From the NCBI GenBank assembly GCA_964551015.1, contig CAZKBP010000004.1, positions 62,001 through 126,000 of the forward strand: a stretch of DNA of 64,000 nucleotides. Reading direction: 5' to 3'. Shown here one piece after another: positions 44,317 to 53,808 of this stretch (positions are counted from its first letter, which is position 1; each line of letters begins with the position of its first letter). The position numbers and the translations under genes are program-made. Origin of the DNA: CAZKBP01 sp964551015 (GTDB lineage Bacteria > Bacteroidota > Bacteroidia > Cytophagales > Microscillaceae). The notes under the pieces were generated by a model. That model did not search any database, was not told where the DNA came from, and worked only from the letters and a program-made list of their open reading frames with translations.

Positions 44317-44348
44317 CAAATATAGTTAGCATTACTAACTAATACAAA
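44317..44348 (-). promoter_or_regulatory. Promoter with an embedded MarR-type operator (operator 44325-44339)
   Basis: On the minus strand TTTG (44348-44345) and TATATTTG (44324-44317) have a 20-base spacer. The spacer contains the palindrome GTTAG-cattA-CTAAC at 44325-44339, which abuts the -7 box. This is the classic position for a repressor site. The promoter serves the thioredoxin-like gene and the exported protein. Confidence 0.7.
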
Positions 44349-44397
44349 TCTGTGTCCGTATTTCTAAAGTCCTGAGTCGGTCAGAAGTTTAAGAAGC

Positions 44398-45540
44398 TTA
44401 AATGGGAATGAGCAACAGTGCGTAGCCCAAAACCGCCCCTCCCAACACAATCCAGAGCGAGCTCAGTTTCTTAGGCCCAAAAGTAGCTCCGATGCTTAAA
44501 AGAGCGATCACCCAGGCTCGCCAATCGGTGAGCACGTTTTGGCCCAATTGAATGGTCACCGCTATCATGATCCCTACGGCTGCGATGTTAACCGCATCCA
44601 AAAAATAAGAGGCTAACTTAGATTTTCTCAGACGGGGTACGATCGGGTTTAGTATCCACACAAAAAGAAAAGAAGGTAAAAAAATGCCAACCGTCGCCGC
44701 GATGGCTCCCCAAAATCCCTGAATCTGATAACCAATAAAGGTGGAGGTGGATAAAACGGGGCCAGGAGTAAACTGCCCGATGGCGATGGCATCTAACAAC
44801 TCATTTTGTGTAAGCCAGCCTAACTGCCTGACCAAATCTTCTTCCAAGTAAGCCACCAACACATAACCACTCCCGAACAACACGGCTCCTACTTTCAAAA
44901 ATACCAGAAACAGTTTAGGGGTTGTCGCTTTACCACCGACCCAAGCGGAAGCCAAGATCAGGGTGAGCGGAGATAAGCTATAAAGTTTTTCACCCTGCCA
45001 GAGATCACGCCCTCCGAAGATCAACAAACCCAGTACACCCGCCCCAAGAATGGCCGTGATTTCAGAAACGCCCAGAAAGGCGGCCATGATGACCAAAGCT
45101 CCGAGGAGACCCAGCAGTGTGTTTTTTAAAGCTTTTTTGCCCAATTTGTAAATCGCCCCTGCGATAATGGCGAGCACGGCGGGCTTGATCCCATACAAAA
45201 AGGGTTCAATCTCGGGTAAGGAGCCATATTCTACGTACAAGAAAGCCAGCAAACCCGTCAAAAAAGCTGCTGGAAAGATGAAACAAATCCCCGCTACGAA
45301 TAGGCCCGCCACACCGCCCCGCTCGTGTCCACAGTGCATAGTCATCTCGGTAGAGTTGGGGCCTGGAATCAGATTGGTTGCTCCCACCAAATCCAAAAAA
45401 TGCTCTCGGCTCATCCACTTTCGCTTATTGACTACTTCTTCCTCCATCATCGCAATGTGAGCCGCAGGACCTCCGAAGGCAATGAGTCCCAATTTGAAAA
45501 ACAGGCTTGCGATTTCCTTGAGATGCTGATTTGATTTCAA
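44398..45540 (-). CDS. chrA: Chromate transporter ChrA (long, two-domain type)
   Basis: 380 residues with about ten to eleven helices in two homologous CHR halves. Signatures: FGGPAAHIAMMEEEVV, GATNLIPGPNSTEMTMHCG, and in the second half AIGQFTPGPVLSTSTFIGYQ. The family exports chromate, likely in exchange for sulfate. The start appears to be TTG at 45540. It is divergent from the HYC_CC_PP-like gene; the 114-base shared region holds an inverted repeat around a -7 box. Confidence 0.9.
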   Translation of the reverse strand: MKSNQHLKEIASLFFKLGLIAFGGPAAHIAMMEEEVVNKRKWMSREHFLDLVGATNLIPGPNSTEMTMHCGHERGGVAGLFVAGICFIFPAAFLTGLLAFLYVEYGSLPEIEPFLYGIKPAVLAIIAGAIYKLGKKALKNTLLGLLGALVIMAAFLGVSEITAILGAGVLGLLIFGGRDLWQGEKLYSLSPLTLILASAWVGGKATTPKLFLVFLKVGAVLFGSGYVLVAYLEEDLVRQLGWLTQNELLDAIAIGQFTPGPVLSTSTFIGYQIQGFWGAIAATVGIFLPSFLFVWILNPIVPRLRKSKLASYFLDAVNIAAVGIMIAVTIQLGQNVLTDWRAWVIALLSIGATFGPKKLSSLWIVLGGAVLGYALLLIPI

Positions 45541-45601
45541 AATCTTCTTTTTTTTGAAAAATGATAATTTTTTTCTAAAATACCATAAGTCTTTTTTGGC
45601 T

Positions 45602-45626
45602 TAACATCGTTTATATTTGTATGTTA
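45602..45626. promoter_or_regulatory. -7 promoter box inside an inverted repeat, divergent chrA/HYC_CC_PP region
   Basis: TAACAT (45602-45607) and ATGTTA (45621-45626) are perfect reverse complements 13 bases apart. They enclose TATATTTG (45612-45619), a full -7 match pointing towards the HYC_CC_PP-like gene. A dimeric regulator bound here would block the promoter. Confidence 0.5.
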
Positions 45627-45654
45627 GAACAATAGGTCAAAATAAAACGCATTT

Positions 45655-46098
45655 TTGAAATCCATCTACCAACATAGCCTCCTTTATCTACTGAGCTTTC
45701 AGATTTTGATTGCCTCGGTGGGTATTCCCTTGCATAAGCGCAGTTGCGCGATGCTGGAGATGGATGACCAAGTGGCTCTTTTTAGCCCGCCTCCTACCTG
45801 CTGCGAAGAGATGTGGCCAGAATACGCTCAGGATCAGCATCATACCAAGGACAAGGCTCCGCCTGTGGATCCTTGTTGTGATTTCTCGGCAGATTTCTTC
45901 AAAGTTGATTTCAAAGTAGTTATTCAGCCTGATTTAGATCAGCAAGTTTCTTTCTTTGGTCTGCTACCATTTGTTCCTTCATACGAGCATTCTTTTCTGG
46001 CTGCTTACCTTGAGAAAGAGATTCATCTCTACACGGACTCGTCCCCGCCAAACACGGGAAGACAAATTATCCTCTTGAAACAAAGCTTGCTTATTTAG
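45655..46098 (+). CDS. HYC_CC_PP family-like exported protein
   Basis: 147 residues with a signal peptide (about 1-21). A cysteine-histidine pattern follows: LHKRSC, then TCCEEM, then DPCCDF, and PP in the late SSPPNTGRQI. This fits the HYC_CC_PP family, small proteins that accompany heavy-metal TonB receptors and CusA-type pumps in Bacteroidota. It could bind metal in the periplasm. The start is TTG at 45655, close to the -7 box at 45612. The downstream gene is the TonB receptor. Confidence 0.75.
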   Translation: MKSIYQHSLLYLLSFQILIASVGIPLHKRSCAMLEMDDQVALFSPPPTCCEEMWPEYAQDQHHTKDKAPPVDPCCDFSADFFKVDFKVVIQPDLDQQVSFFGLLPFVPSYEHSFLAAYLEKEIHLYTDSSPPNTGRQIILLKQSLLI

Positions 46099-46210
46099 TT
46101 TCCTAACCTTCCTCTCCTTGAAAATGAGGTGCTTATCACTTCATTTCTATCCTCTCTATTTTCTCAATTTTCAAAGATTCTCACGAGTCATTTTCAAATA
46201 ATTGACTATC

Positions 46211-48451
46211 ATGAAAGCAAGCTTGTTATATAAAATATTAACCATACTCATATTCCTTTGCAGTTTCCGAGCACAAGCACAGGAAATCAAAGGAACCGTA
46301 TTAGAGCAAAATTCCGAAGGTAATAAAATTCCGCTTGTAGGCGCGAATGTGGTTTGGCTCGGCACCCAGCAAGGAGCAACTACGGATATTCAAGGGAAAT
46401 TCACCATCTCTCCAAGTCCTGAGGCTACCCGATTAGTAATCAGTTATGTAGGTTATCAAACGGATACTATCAAGGCGACCCCAAAAGTACCTATGAAGAT
46501 TTTTCTAGTTTCCAACCAAACCCTCGAGACCATCGTGGTCAAGGATAATTCCTTGGATACCGGACCCCTACAGTCCGAGCTATTGACCACGGCAGATTTA
46601 CGCAAGGCCGCTTGCTGTAATCTTTCCGAGAGCTTCGAGACCAACGCCTCGGTAGACGTGAGCACCACCGATGCAGTATCAGGTACGAAAAGAATCAGAA
46701 TGCTGGGTCTCGACGGGGTCTACGCGCAAATTATGCAAGAAAATATTCCCAATGTGCGAGGGCTCTCTTCCAGACAAGGCTTACATTTCATTCCTGGTTC
46801 TTGGATCAAATCTATTGATATTAATAAGGGAAGTGGCTCGGTGGTCAATGGATACGAGTCTTTCACGGGGCAAATCAACGTGGAACTCGCCAAGCCCGAG
46901 AACAGCGAAAAGCTCCTCCTGAATGGCTACACCAATCTCAACGGACGCGTGGAATTTAATGTGAACATAGCTCACGCTTTGAGTGAAGAATGGAGCACGG
47001 CTTTGTTGGCACACGCCAGCCACTTGGGAAATGGAATCGATAGAAATGAGGACGGCTTCCGCGATGTTCCCGAATACCGCCAGTTCAATGTACTCAATCG
47101 CTGGAAATACATGGGTGAAACCTTCCGTCTGCAAATAGGCGTGAAAGCCCTACACGATGATCGTATCGGCGGGCAAATGGATTTTCAGAGAGGAGATACA
47201 CGCTCCTCGGAAAATGCTTATGGCTATGGGCTACGAGTCAATCGCTTGGAGGGATTTGCCAAACTGGGCTTTTTACCAGAAAAGCATCCAAATAGTAGCC
47301 TAGGACTTATCCTTACTGGTATGTATCACGATCAAGAAGCTTTTTGGGGATTAAGCGATTACGATGCGCGGCAGGGCAATGTTTGGGCAAATTTGATTTA
47401 TCAAACCCAATTCAATCCACAACATCAACTTCGGGCAGGAGTAAGCTATCTGCTGGATCACTACGATGAGCTCTATTCGCAACGTTTTATAAATTCAGAA
47501 GAAAATTTTGATCGGGAAAGAACCGAGTCCGTTCCGGGTATTTTTGCCGAATACACCTATCAACCCAGTTTGCGTTGGGCCATCGTGCCGGGCATCCGCG
47601 CGGATTTTCATAATCTCTACGGTACTTTCCTCAGCCCCAGAGTGCATTTTAAATATGAATTCAGTCCTAAAACGATTGCTCGCCTTTCGGCAGGAAGAGG
47701 TTTTCGGGTGGCTAATCCGATTGCTGAGAACATGAGCTACCTGATTAGCTCCCGTGGCTTGTTTATACAAAATGACCTGGAGCCAGAGATCGCCTGGAAT
47801 TATGGAGGAAGTATTGTCCATCAATTCCAAACAGGAGAAAGGAAGGGAACCTTGATTTTGGATTTTTACCGCACTGAATTCCAAAATCAAGTAGTCTTAG
47901 ATTTGGACGCCAGTTCACAGGAAGTTTCTTTTTATAATCTATCGGGAAGGGCTTTCGCCAATAGCTTCCAAGCCAATTTGGAGTATGAAATCCTAGAAAG
48001 CTTTGATGTGAATGTGGCCTACAAATACTACGATGTCAAAAGCACAATCAACGGAACATTACAAGAGATGCCCTTCGTGCCCCGCCATCGCTTTTTCGTG
48101 AATTTGGCCTATGCTGCTTTTTACGATATTTGGCAGTTTGATCTCACCACCCAGTGGATTGGCTCACAGCGCATCCCCAATACGAGTGATAGCCCCAGCG
48201 ATTTCCGACAGCCAGAGCGTGGCTCCAGCTATTTTCAGGTGAATGCACAGGTTACCAAAAAATTCAAGGGGGGCTGGGAAGTATATCTCGGTGGAGAAAA
48301 CCTGTTGAACTATCGTCAGGACAATCCTATTGTCAATGCGGGCAATCCTTTTCAGGAGCAGTTTGACGCGGGATTGGTCTATGCCCCCGTGTTGGGGAGG
48401 ATGATTTATGCGGGCTTTCGCTTCACGGTTCCTCGTGCTAAGAATGTATAA
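46211..48451 (+). CDS. TonB-dependent receptor of the metal island
   Basis: 746 residues from the ATG at 46211. Signal peptide (about 1-24), CarboxypepD-reg-like domain (about 25-105), plug and barrel. The plug contains KAACCNLSESFETNASVDVS, conserved in receptors linked to heavy-metal loci, then SRQGLHFIPGSWIKSIDINK. The barrel ends with GRMIYAGFRFTVPRAKNV. It probably imports or senses a metal complex across the outer membrane using TonB. Followed by an HMA protein after 39 bases. Confidence 0.92.
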   Translation: MKASLLYKILTILIFLCSFRAQAQEIKGTVLEQNSEGNKIPLVGANVVWLGTQQGATTDIQGKFTISPSPEATRLVISYVGYQTDTIKATPKVPMKIFLVSNQTLETIVVKDNSLDTGPLQSELLTTADLRKAACCNLSESFETNASVDVSTTDAVSGTKRIRMLGLDGVYAQIMQENIPNVRGLSSRQGLHFIPGSWIKSIDINKGSGSVVNGYESFTGQINVELAKPENSEKLLLNGYTNLNGRVEFNVNIAHALSEEWSTALLAHASHLGNGIDRNEDGFRDVPEYRQFNVLNRWKYMGETFRLQIGVKALHDDRIGGQMDFQRGDTRSSENAYGYGLRVNRLEGFAKLGFLPEKHPNSSLGLILTGMYHDQEAFWGLSDYDARQGNVWANLIYQTQFNPQHQLRAGVSYLLDHYDELYSQRFINSEENFDRERTESVPGIFAEYTYQPSLRWAIVPGIRADFHNLYGTFLSPRVHFKYEFSPKTIARLSAGRGFRVANPIAENMSYLISSRGLFIQNDLEPEIAWNYGGSIVHQFQTGERKGTLILDFYRTEFQNQVVLDLDASSQEVSFYNLSGRAFANSFQANLEYEILESFDVNVAYKYYDVKSTINGTLQEMPFVPRHRFFVNLAYAAFYDIWQFDLTTQWIGSQRIPNTSDSPSDFRQPERGSSYFQVNAQVTKKFKGGWEVYLGGENLLNYRQDNPIVNAGNPFQEQFDAGLVYAPVLGRMIYAGFRFTVPRAKNV

Positions 48452-48490
48452 AATCTCTAATTTTCAATCTTTAACTAATTTTATAAAATC

Positions 48491-48865
48491 ATGCAAACAT
48501 CTAAATTCATCTTATGTGTTTTATTGTTTACCGCCTTTGCCTTTACCGCCCAGGCGCAAAAGTCTAACCAAGGTAAAGGTAAAAATAAAGGTAATCAGGA
48601 AGTGAGTATCCAAACATCTGCTCAATGCGAAATGTGTAAAGAACGCATCGAGAAAGCACTTGCTTTCGAGAAAGGAGTCAAAAGAGCAGAGTTAGATTTA
48701 GAAACCAAAAAAGTGATGGTGGTTTACAACGGCAAGAAAACCGATGCCAATAGTATCCGCCAAGTGATCGCGGGCGTGGGTTATGACGCAGACGACGTAC
48801 CCGCCGAAAACAAAGCCTACGACGAGCTGCCTGCCTGCTGCCAGAAGGGTGGACACGATCAATAG
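48491..48865 (+). CDS. Exported heavy-metal-associated (HMA) domain protein
   Basis: 124 residues; signal peptide about 1-23 (ending AQAQ), a Lys/Gly/Asn linker, then an HMA fold with C46-x2-C49 (TSAQCEMCKERIEKAL) and a C-terminal LPACCQKGGHDQ that may add ligands. It probably acts as a periplasmic copper- or zinc-type metal chaperone to the RND pump or receptor. Closed by a terminator. Confidence 0.88.
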   Translation: MQTSKFILCVLLFTAFAFTAQAQKSNQGKGKNKGNQEVSIQTSAQCEMCKERIEKALAFEKGVKRAELDLETKKVMVVYNGKKTDANSIRQVIAGVGYDADDVPAENKAYDELPACCQKGGHDQ

Positions 48866-48887
48866 AAGTAAACAAATGATTTAATAG

Positions 48888-48917
48888 AAAAGCTGAGTTC
48901 TGTGCTCGGCTTTTTTT
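48888..48917 (+). terminator. Rho-independent terminator after the HMA protein gene
   Basis: AAAGCTGAG and CTCGGCTTT-type arms (one wobble) with a seven-base loop, followed by seven T. It lies 22 bases after the stop at 48865. Confidence 0.85.
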
Positions 48918-49000
48918 ATTGAGATTGAATATAAATTCAAAAAGCATATTGACAATGCGGCTACTTATTCGGATACTTGCATAGTAACCTGATGTGAATC

Positions 49001-49408
49001 ATGAAAAAGTTACTCTCCTTATCACTAGCCTTATTGCTGTTCTGCGGAAGTCTGCTTCCTCAGGGGGATGTGGAGGAACTTTTCAAAATTCCCTACTTAA
49101 TCCAGCATTATTACCAAGAGCATTCCAATCAAGCTTTCTTAGATTTTCTAGCAGAACATTATGGAAATGGAACCAACGCTCAGGTACACCAGCAGGCTGA
49201 CCAAGATCACCAAAAGCTCCCTCTCAAGCAACACGACCACCAAGGCTTACAAATTTTTAATTTTTTACCTTCTTTTTGGTCTGCCACGCTGACTTCAAGT
49301 GAAACTCCAAGAATAGACAGTTTTTTGGACAGTAAGAACCTCTATCATTTTATCCAATCTTCTAAGTTTTTAAGACCTCCTGAGCTTTCCAATCATTCCT
49401 CTCTTTAA
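49001..49408 (+). CDS. Histidine-rich exported protein of the metal island
   Basis: 135 residues with a signal peptide (about 1-20). The mature part has a histidine/glutamine-rich region (about 55-85; NAQVHQQADQDHQKLPLKQH and DHQGLQIF). This composition suggests metal binding in the periplasm. I cannot assign a family; small His-rich genes often precede CusA-type pumps in Bacteroidota. It lies 95 bases before the RND gene and probably shares its transcript. Confidence 0.7.
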   Translation: MKKLLSLSLALLLFCGSLLPQGDVEELFKIPYLIQHYYQEHSNQAFLDFLAEHYGNGTNAQVHQQADQDHQKLPLKQHDHQGLQIFNFLPSFWSATLTSSETPRIDSFLDSKNLYHFIQSSKFLRPPELSNHSSL

Positions 49409-49503
49409 TGGCTCGTGCTGCTAAACAAGGGCACGGGATAATCCTCAAAATTATTTAGGCAAGGCTTCCGAGAAGTCTGGTCTTCACCTCATTTTCATAC
49501 ATC

Positions 49504-52500
49504 ATGATTGATCGTTTGATTGCTTTTAGCATCCATCATAAATTAGTGATCGCAATGTTGACTCTGGCTCTGGTACTCTGGGGTAGTTACGCTTTGACAC
49601 GCATCCCCATCGATGCCGTGCCGGATATCACCAATAACCAAGTCCAATTAATTACCCAATCTCCTAATTATTCGGCGCAGGAGATTGAGCAGTTTATCAC
49701 CGCACCCTTGGAGCTAGCCTTTTCTAACCTCCAGCAATTGAAGGAAATTCGCTCTATTTCCCGCTTCGGAATCTCCGTGATTACCATCGTCTTTGAAGAG
49801 GAGGTAGATATTTATCTGGCACGGCAATGGGTCAGAGAGCAACTAGCTCAGGTGGGAATTCCCCCCGAAATGGGACAACCTGAAATGACTCCCGTGAGTA
49901 CAGGCTTGGGCGAAATCTATCAGTATGTACTCAAACCCCAAGCCGGTTACCAAGATCAGTATTCTGTGACAGAACTACGCACCATTCAAGATTGGGTGGT
50001 CAAGCGCCAATTGGCTGGCATCCAGGGCGTGGTAGAAATCAATAGCTTTGGAGGGCTGGTCAAACAATACGAAGTAGTCATTCATCCACAAAAACTACGT
50101 GCGCTTGATCTCACAATACCAGACTTGCTGGAAGCCTTATCCCAAAACAATCAAAATACAGGGGGAAGCTATATCGAGAAAAACAGCCAAGCTTATTTTA
50201 TCCGGGGAGAAGGGATGATTCAGGAAGCCTCGGAACTTACCCAGATTGTCATCAAAAATATAGAGGGAATGCCTGTACTGATAGGCGATGTAGCTGAGGT
50301 ACGCTTTGGCCACGCTCCCCGCTACGGTGCCATGAGCCAAGATGGAAAAGGAGAAGTGGTAGGTGGTATCGTGATGATGCTCAAAGGAGCTAACTCCGCC
50401 AAGGTCATCGATCGGGTAAAAGCACGCATTGAACAGGTACAAAATAGTCTGCCCCAAGGACTGGAAATTGCCCCCTTTCTGGATCGCGCGGCCTTGGTCA
50501 ATCGTGCGATTCGTACCGTCCAAACTAATCTGCTGGAAGGGGGACTCATCGTGATTTTTATTCTAGTGATTTTTTTGGGAAATCTTCGGGCTGGTTTGGT
50601 GGTCGCCTCAGTGATTCCACTTGCTTTATTATTTGCTATCGGGATGATGCACGTATTTGGAGTGTCGGCCAATCTGATGAGCCTGGGAGCCATTGACTTT
50701 GGCTTGGTGGTAGATGGTTCTATCATTGTGGTAGAAGCCATTTTGTATCGTTTGCATAGTGGAGCATTCACCCAGAAACTTTCCCAAACAGAACTGGACG
50801 AGCAAGTCTATGCCGCCGCCAAAGATATCCGCCAATCAGCTGCATTTGGGGAGATCATTATCTTGATCGTGTATTTGCCCGTGTTGACGTTGGTGGGCGT
50901 AGAGGGTAAAATGTTTCGCCCTATGGCGCAAACCGTTAGCTTTGCCATTTTTGGAGCCTTGGTATTGTCCCTGACTTACGTTCCCGCCATGTCAGCGTGG
51001 GTCTTACGCGGGTCTAGGCATTCAGGAGCGCATTGGTCAGATCGTTTGGTTGAGTATTTACAACTAGCCTATCGCCCGATTATTTTAATGGCTTTAAGAG
51101 CTAGATACTTAGTGATTACTTTGGCTTGTCTCTTACTGATTTTAGCCTTGGCAATCTTCCAACAATTGGGAGGGGAGTTTATCCCGCAGCTAGACGAAGG
51201 GGATTTTGCCCTAGAAGTGCGCTTGCCCGTGGGTTCTAGTTTGAGCCAAACGATCGAGGTATCTCAGCAAATGGAAGAGATTTTAATGCGATTTCCCGAA
51301 GTCAAAACGGCTGTTTCCAAAATAGGCACCTCGGAGATACCTACTGATCCTATGCCCTTGGAAGCCAATGACTTGATGGTCATTCTCAAAGACAAAAGCC
51401 AATGGCAGACGGCCTCTGGCAAAGAAGCTCTGGCCGATTCCATGCGCCAAGCCTTAGCCATCATACCGGGCGTGAGCCTTGAGTTTCAGCAGCCCATCGA
51501 GATGCGTTTCAACGAATTACTTACCGGGGTGAAATCCGACATAGCCGTCAAGATCTACGGTGAAAATCTAGATATGCTATACCAAAAAGCTCAGATCGCC
51601 GCCACGCTGATTCGGCAGATTCCCGGAACGATGGAGATCAAAGTGGAGCAAATAATTGGCTTACCGCAAATGCTGGTCAAATACAAACGCGAACGATTAG
51701 CACAATATGGTCTCCAAGTAGTAGATTTAAATCAATTACTTCAAACGGCTTTTGCCGGCACTAAAACGGGTGTGGTCTTCGAGGGAGAAAAACGCTTTGA
51801 TCTAGTACTTCGCTATGACCAAAATTACCGCCAGCGTCTGGAAAACATCAAAACTTTGTATGTTCCGCTAGCGAATGGGGAGCAAATCCCCTTGGAAGAA
51901 GTAGCCGAAATTACTTATCAAAATGCACCCGGGCAAATTTCCCGAGACAATACCCAGAGGCGCATTACCATTGGTGTCAATACGCAGGGGAGAGATGTGG
52001 AAGGATTAGTCCAAGAAATAAAAGCCGTTTTGGAAACTCGGTTAGATTTACCACCAGCTTATTACCTGAGCTATGGCGGACAGTTTGAAAACCTTCAACA
52101 AGCCAGGCAACGCCTCGCGGTAGCCGTACCGATTGCTTTAGGGTTGATTTTTATTTTGCTCTATTTTACTTTTTTCTCGGTAAAACAGGCCATATTAATC
52201 TTTACAGCCATTCCCTTGGCAGCCGTGGGTGGAGTATTAGCTTTGTGGTGGCGCGGTATGCCTTTTAGTGTTTCCGCTGGGGTGGGATTCATTGCTTTAT
52301 TTGGCGTGGCCGTATTGAATGGCCTAGTCTTGATTGGTTATTTCAATCAGCTTAAACGAGAAGGCCTGAGAAATCTTTACCGGCGTATTTTACTTGGAAC
52401 CCAAGTACGACTTCGCCCCGTGTTGATGACTGCCCTGGTAGCTAGTTTGGGTTTCTTGCCGATGGCTTTATCCACGGGAGCTGGAGCCGAAGTGCAAAAG

Positions 52501-53808
52501 CCCCTGGCGACGGTCGTGATTGGCGGATTAATCAGTGCTACCCTGTTAACCTTGGTTCTACTCCCAGTATTATATAGCTTGGCAGAAGGGGAATTGCCCA
52601 GATATCGCCCGAAGGCCTGGCTCCTCATCCTTTTATGCCTCGTCGGAGGAGTTGGAGGTCAGCCCCTTTTGGCGCAAGGTCGTGAAACTATTAATCTACA
52701 AGAAGCTATTGATTTGGCTTTGGCACAAAATGAAAGTATTCAAATACATCAATTAGCGATTAATCAAGCCGATGCCTTGAGCAAAGGTGCTTTTGATTTG
52801 CCTAAAACTCAGGTTGATTTACAATATGGAAATGTAAATGATGCCAATGTAGATTATAATTTGCAGGTAGTCCAGGGCTTTGATTTACCTGTTTCTTATA
52901 AAAGAAGGAAGGTTTATCATCGTGAAAAGGTCGAGCTAGAAACTGAACAGCAAAACCTACAAAAAGATCAACTGAGGCGAGAAGTGAGAAAGGTATATTG
53001 GCAGTTGGCTTATCTTCATGAGAAACAAACCTTACTCGAGAGACAAGATACCCTTTTCCAGAACGCCGCCCGTACCACAGAAATCAAAGTACAGGCCGGT
53101 GAAAGTGCTAGTTTAGACCAGTTGAACGCACGCGTTCAAGCTGGGCAACTTCGTAATCAGATCGAGCAAATTACCCGCGAAATCAGCATCCAACAACAAA
53201 AATTAGCGCTGCTCCTTAATCGGGAAACAGCCGTGGATATTCAGGACAAGCAACTTCCTCGACCTCAGAGGCTTGCCGATACCCTGAATCTGCAGAATAA
53301 TTCAATGCTCCAACTAAGCAAACAAGCGTTGAGCGCGCAGGATGCACAGGTGAAACTGGAAAAAACAAGACTTTATCCCAATTTTCGCCTGGGCTATTTC
53401 AATATGCAAGAGGGAGGAAGCAACAACTTGCACGCCGCTATCTTTGGCCTTTCCCTTCCCCTGCTCAATCGTGGAGATAAGGCAGCTCTGGAAGCCGCTA
53501 AGCTCCAGCAGGCCAAAATGCAGACTGAACTCGCCTACCAACAACGCCAAATCAAGGGTAATCTCCTGATTATTCAAGCACAACTCGCTAAGCTCAATAA
53601 TTCGCTAAGCTATTATCAAGAGAAAGCTTTGGTACAGGCGGAGCAGATTACCAATCAGGCCGAACAGAGCTACCAAGCCGGAGAAATTGATTATTTGCAA
53701 CTGATCCAAAATCGCTTGCAAGGGCTGAGTTTACTAGAAAATTATTTAGAAGACTTACACGCTTACCAAACTTACCTAATTGAACTACAATACATTACTG
53801 GAAAATAA
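49504..53808 (+). CDS. CzcA/CusA-family RND metal efflux pump fused to a TolC-like domain
   Basis: 1434 residues. Residues 1 to about 1035 form the RND pump (12 helices; GAIDFGLVVDGSIIVVEAI holds the proton-relay Asp, with FIPQLDEGDFALEVRLPVGS and GLPQMLVKY). Residues about 1060-1434 resemble an outer-membrane TolC-type channel (INLQEAIDLALAQNESI, then coiled coils). The junction at about 1039-1059 looks like a signal peptide (LLILLCLVGGVGGQPLLAQ), so the protein might be cut there. Fusion of pump and channel is known in Bacteroidota. Cation specificity is not clear. Overlaps the adaptor gene by one base (TAATG). Confidence 0.93.
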   Translation: MIDRLIAFSIHHKLVIAMLTLALVLWGSYALTRIPIDAVPDITNNQVQLITQSPNYSAQEIEQFITAPLELAFSNLQQLKEIRSISRFGISVITIVFEEEVDIYLARQWVREQLAQVGIPPEMGQPEMTPVSTGLGEIYQYVLKPQAGYQDQYSVTELRTIQDWVVKRQLAGIQGVVEINSFGGLVKQYEVVIHPQKLRALDLTIPDLLEALSQNNQNTGGSYIEKNSQAYFIRGEGMIQEASELTQIVIKNIEGMPVLIGDVAEVRFGHAPRYGAMSQDGKGEVVGGIVMMLKGANSAKVIDRVKARIEQVQNSLPQGLEIAPFLDRAALVNRAIRTVQTNLLEGGLIVIFILVIFLGNLRAGLVVASVIPLALLFAIGMMHVFGVSANLMSLGAIDFGLVVDGSIIVVEAILYRLHSGAFTQKLSQTELDEQVYAAAKDIRQSAAFGEIIILIVYLPVLTLVGVEGKMFRPMAQTVSFAIFGALVLSLTYVPAMSAWVLRGSRHSGAHWSDRLVEYLQLAYRPIILMALRARYLVITLACLLLILALAIFQQLGGEFIPQLDEGDFALEVRLPVGSSLSQTIEVSQQMEEILMRFPEVKTAVSKIGTSEIPTDPMPLEANDLMVILKDKSQWQTASGKEALADSMRQALAIIPGVSLEFQQPIEMRFNELLTGVKSDIAVKIYGENLDMLYQKAQIAATLIRQIPGTMEIKVEQIIGLPQMLVKYKRERLAQYGLQVVDLNQLLQTAFAGTKTGVVFEGEKRFDLVLRYDQNYRQRLENIKTLYVPLANGEQIPLEEVAEITYQNAPGQISRDNTQRRITIGVNTQGRDVEGLVQEIKAVLETRLDLPPAYYLSYGGQFENLQQARQRLAVAVPIALGLIFILLYFTFFSVKQAILIFTAIPLAAVGGVLALWWRGMPFSVSAGVGFIALFGVAVLNGLVLIGYFNQLKREGLRNLYRRILLGTQVRLRPVLMTALVASLGFLPMALSTGAGAEVQKPLATVVIGGLISATLLTLVLLPVLYSLAEGELPRYRPKAWLLILLCLVGGVGGQPLLAQGRETINLQEAIDLALAQNESIQIHQLAINQADALSKGAFDLPKTQVDLQYGNVNDANVDYNLQVVQGFDLPVSYKRRKVYHREKVELETEQQNLQKDQLRREVRKVYWQLAYLHEKQTLLERQDTLFQNAARTTEIKVQAGESASLDQLNARVQAGQLRNQIEQITREISIQQQKLALLLNRETAVDIQDKQLPRPQRLADTLNLQNNSMLQLSKQALSAQDAQVKLEKTRLYPNFRLGYFNMQEGGSNNLHAAIFGLSLPLLNRGDKAALEAAKLQQAKMQTELAYQQRQIKGNLLIIQAQLAKLNNSLSYYQEKALVQAEQITNQAEQSYQAGEIDYLQLIQNRLQGLSLLENYLEDLHAYQTYLIELQYITGK

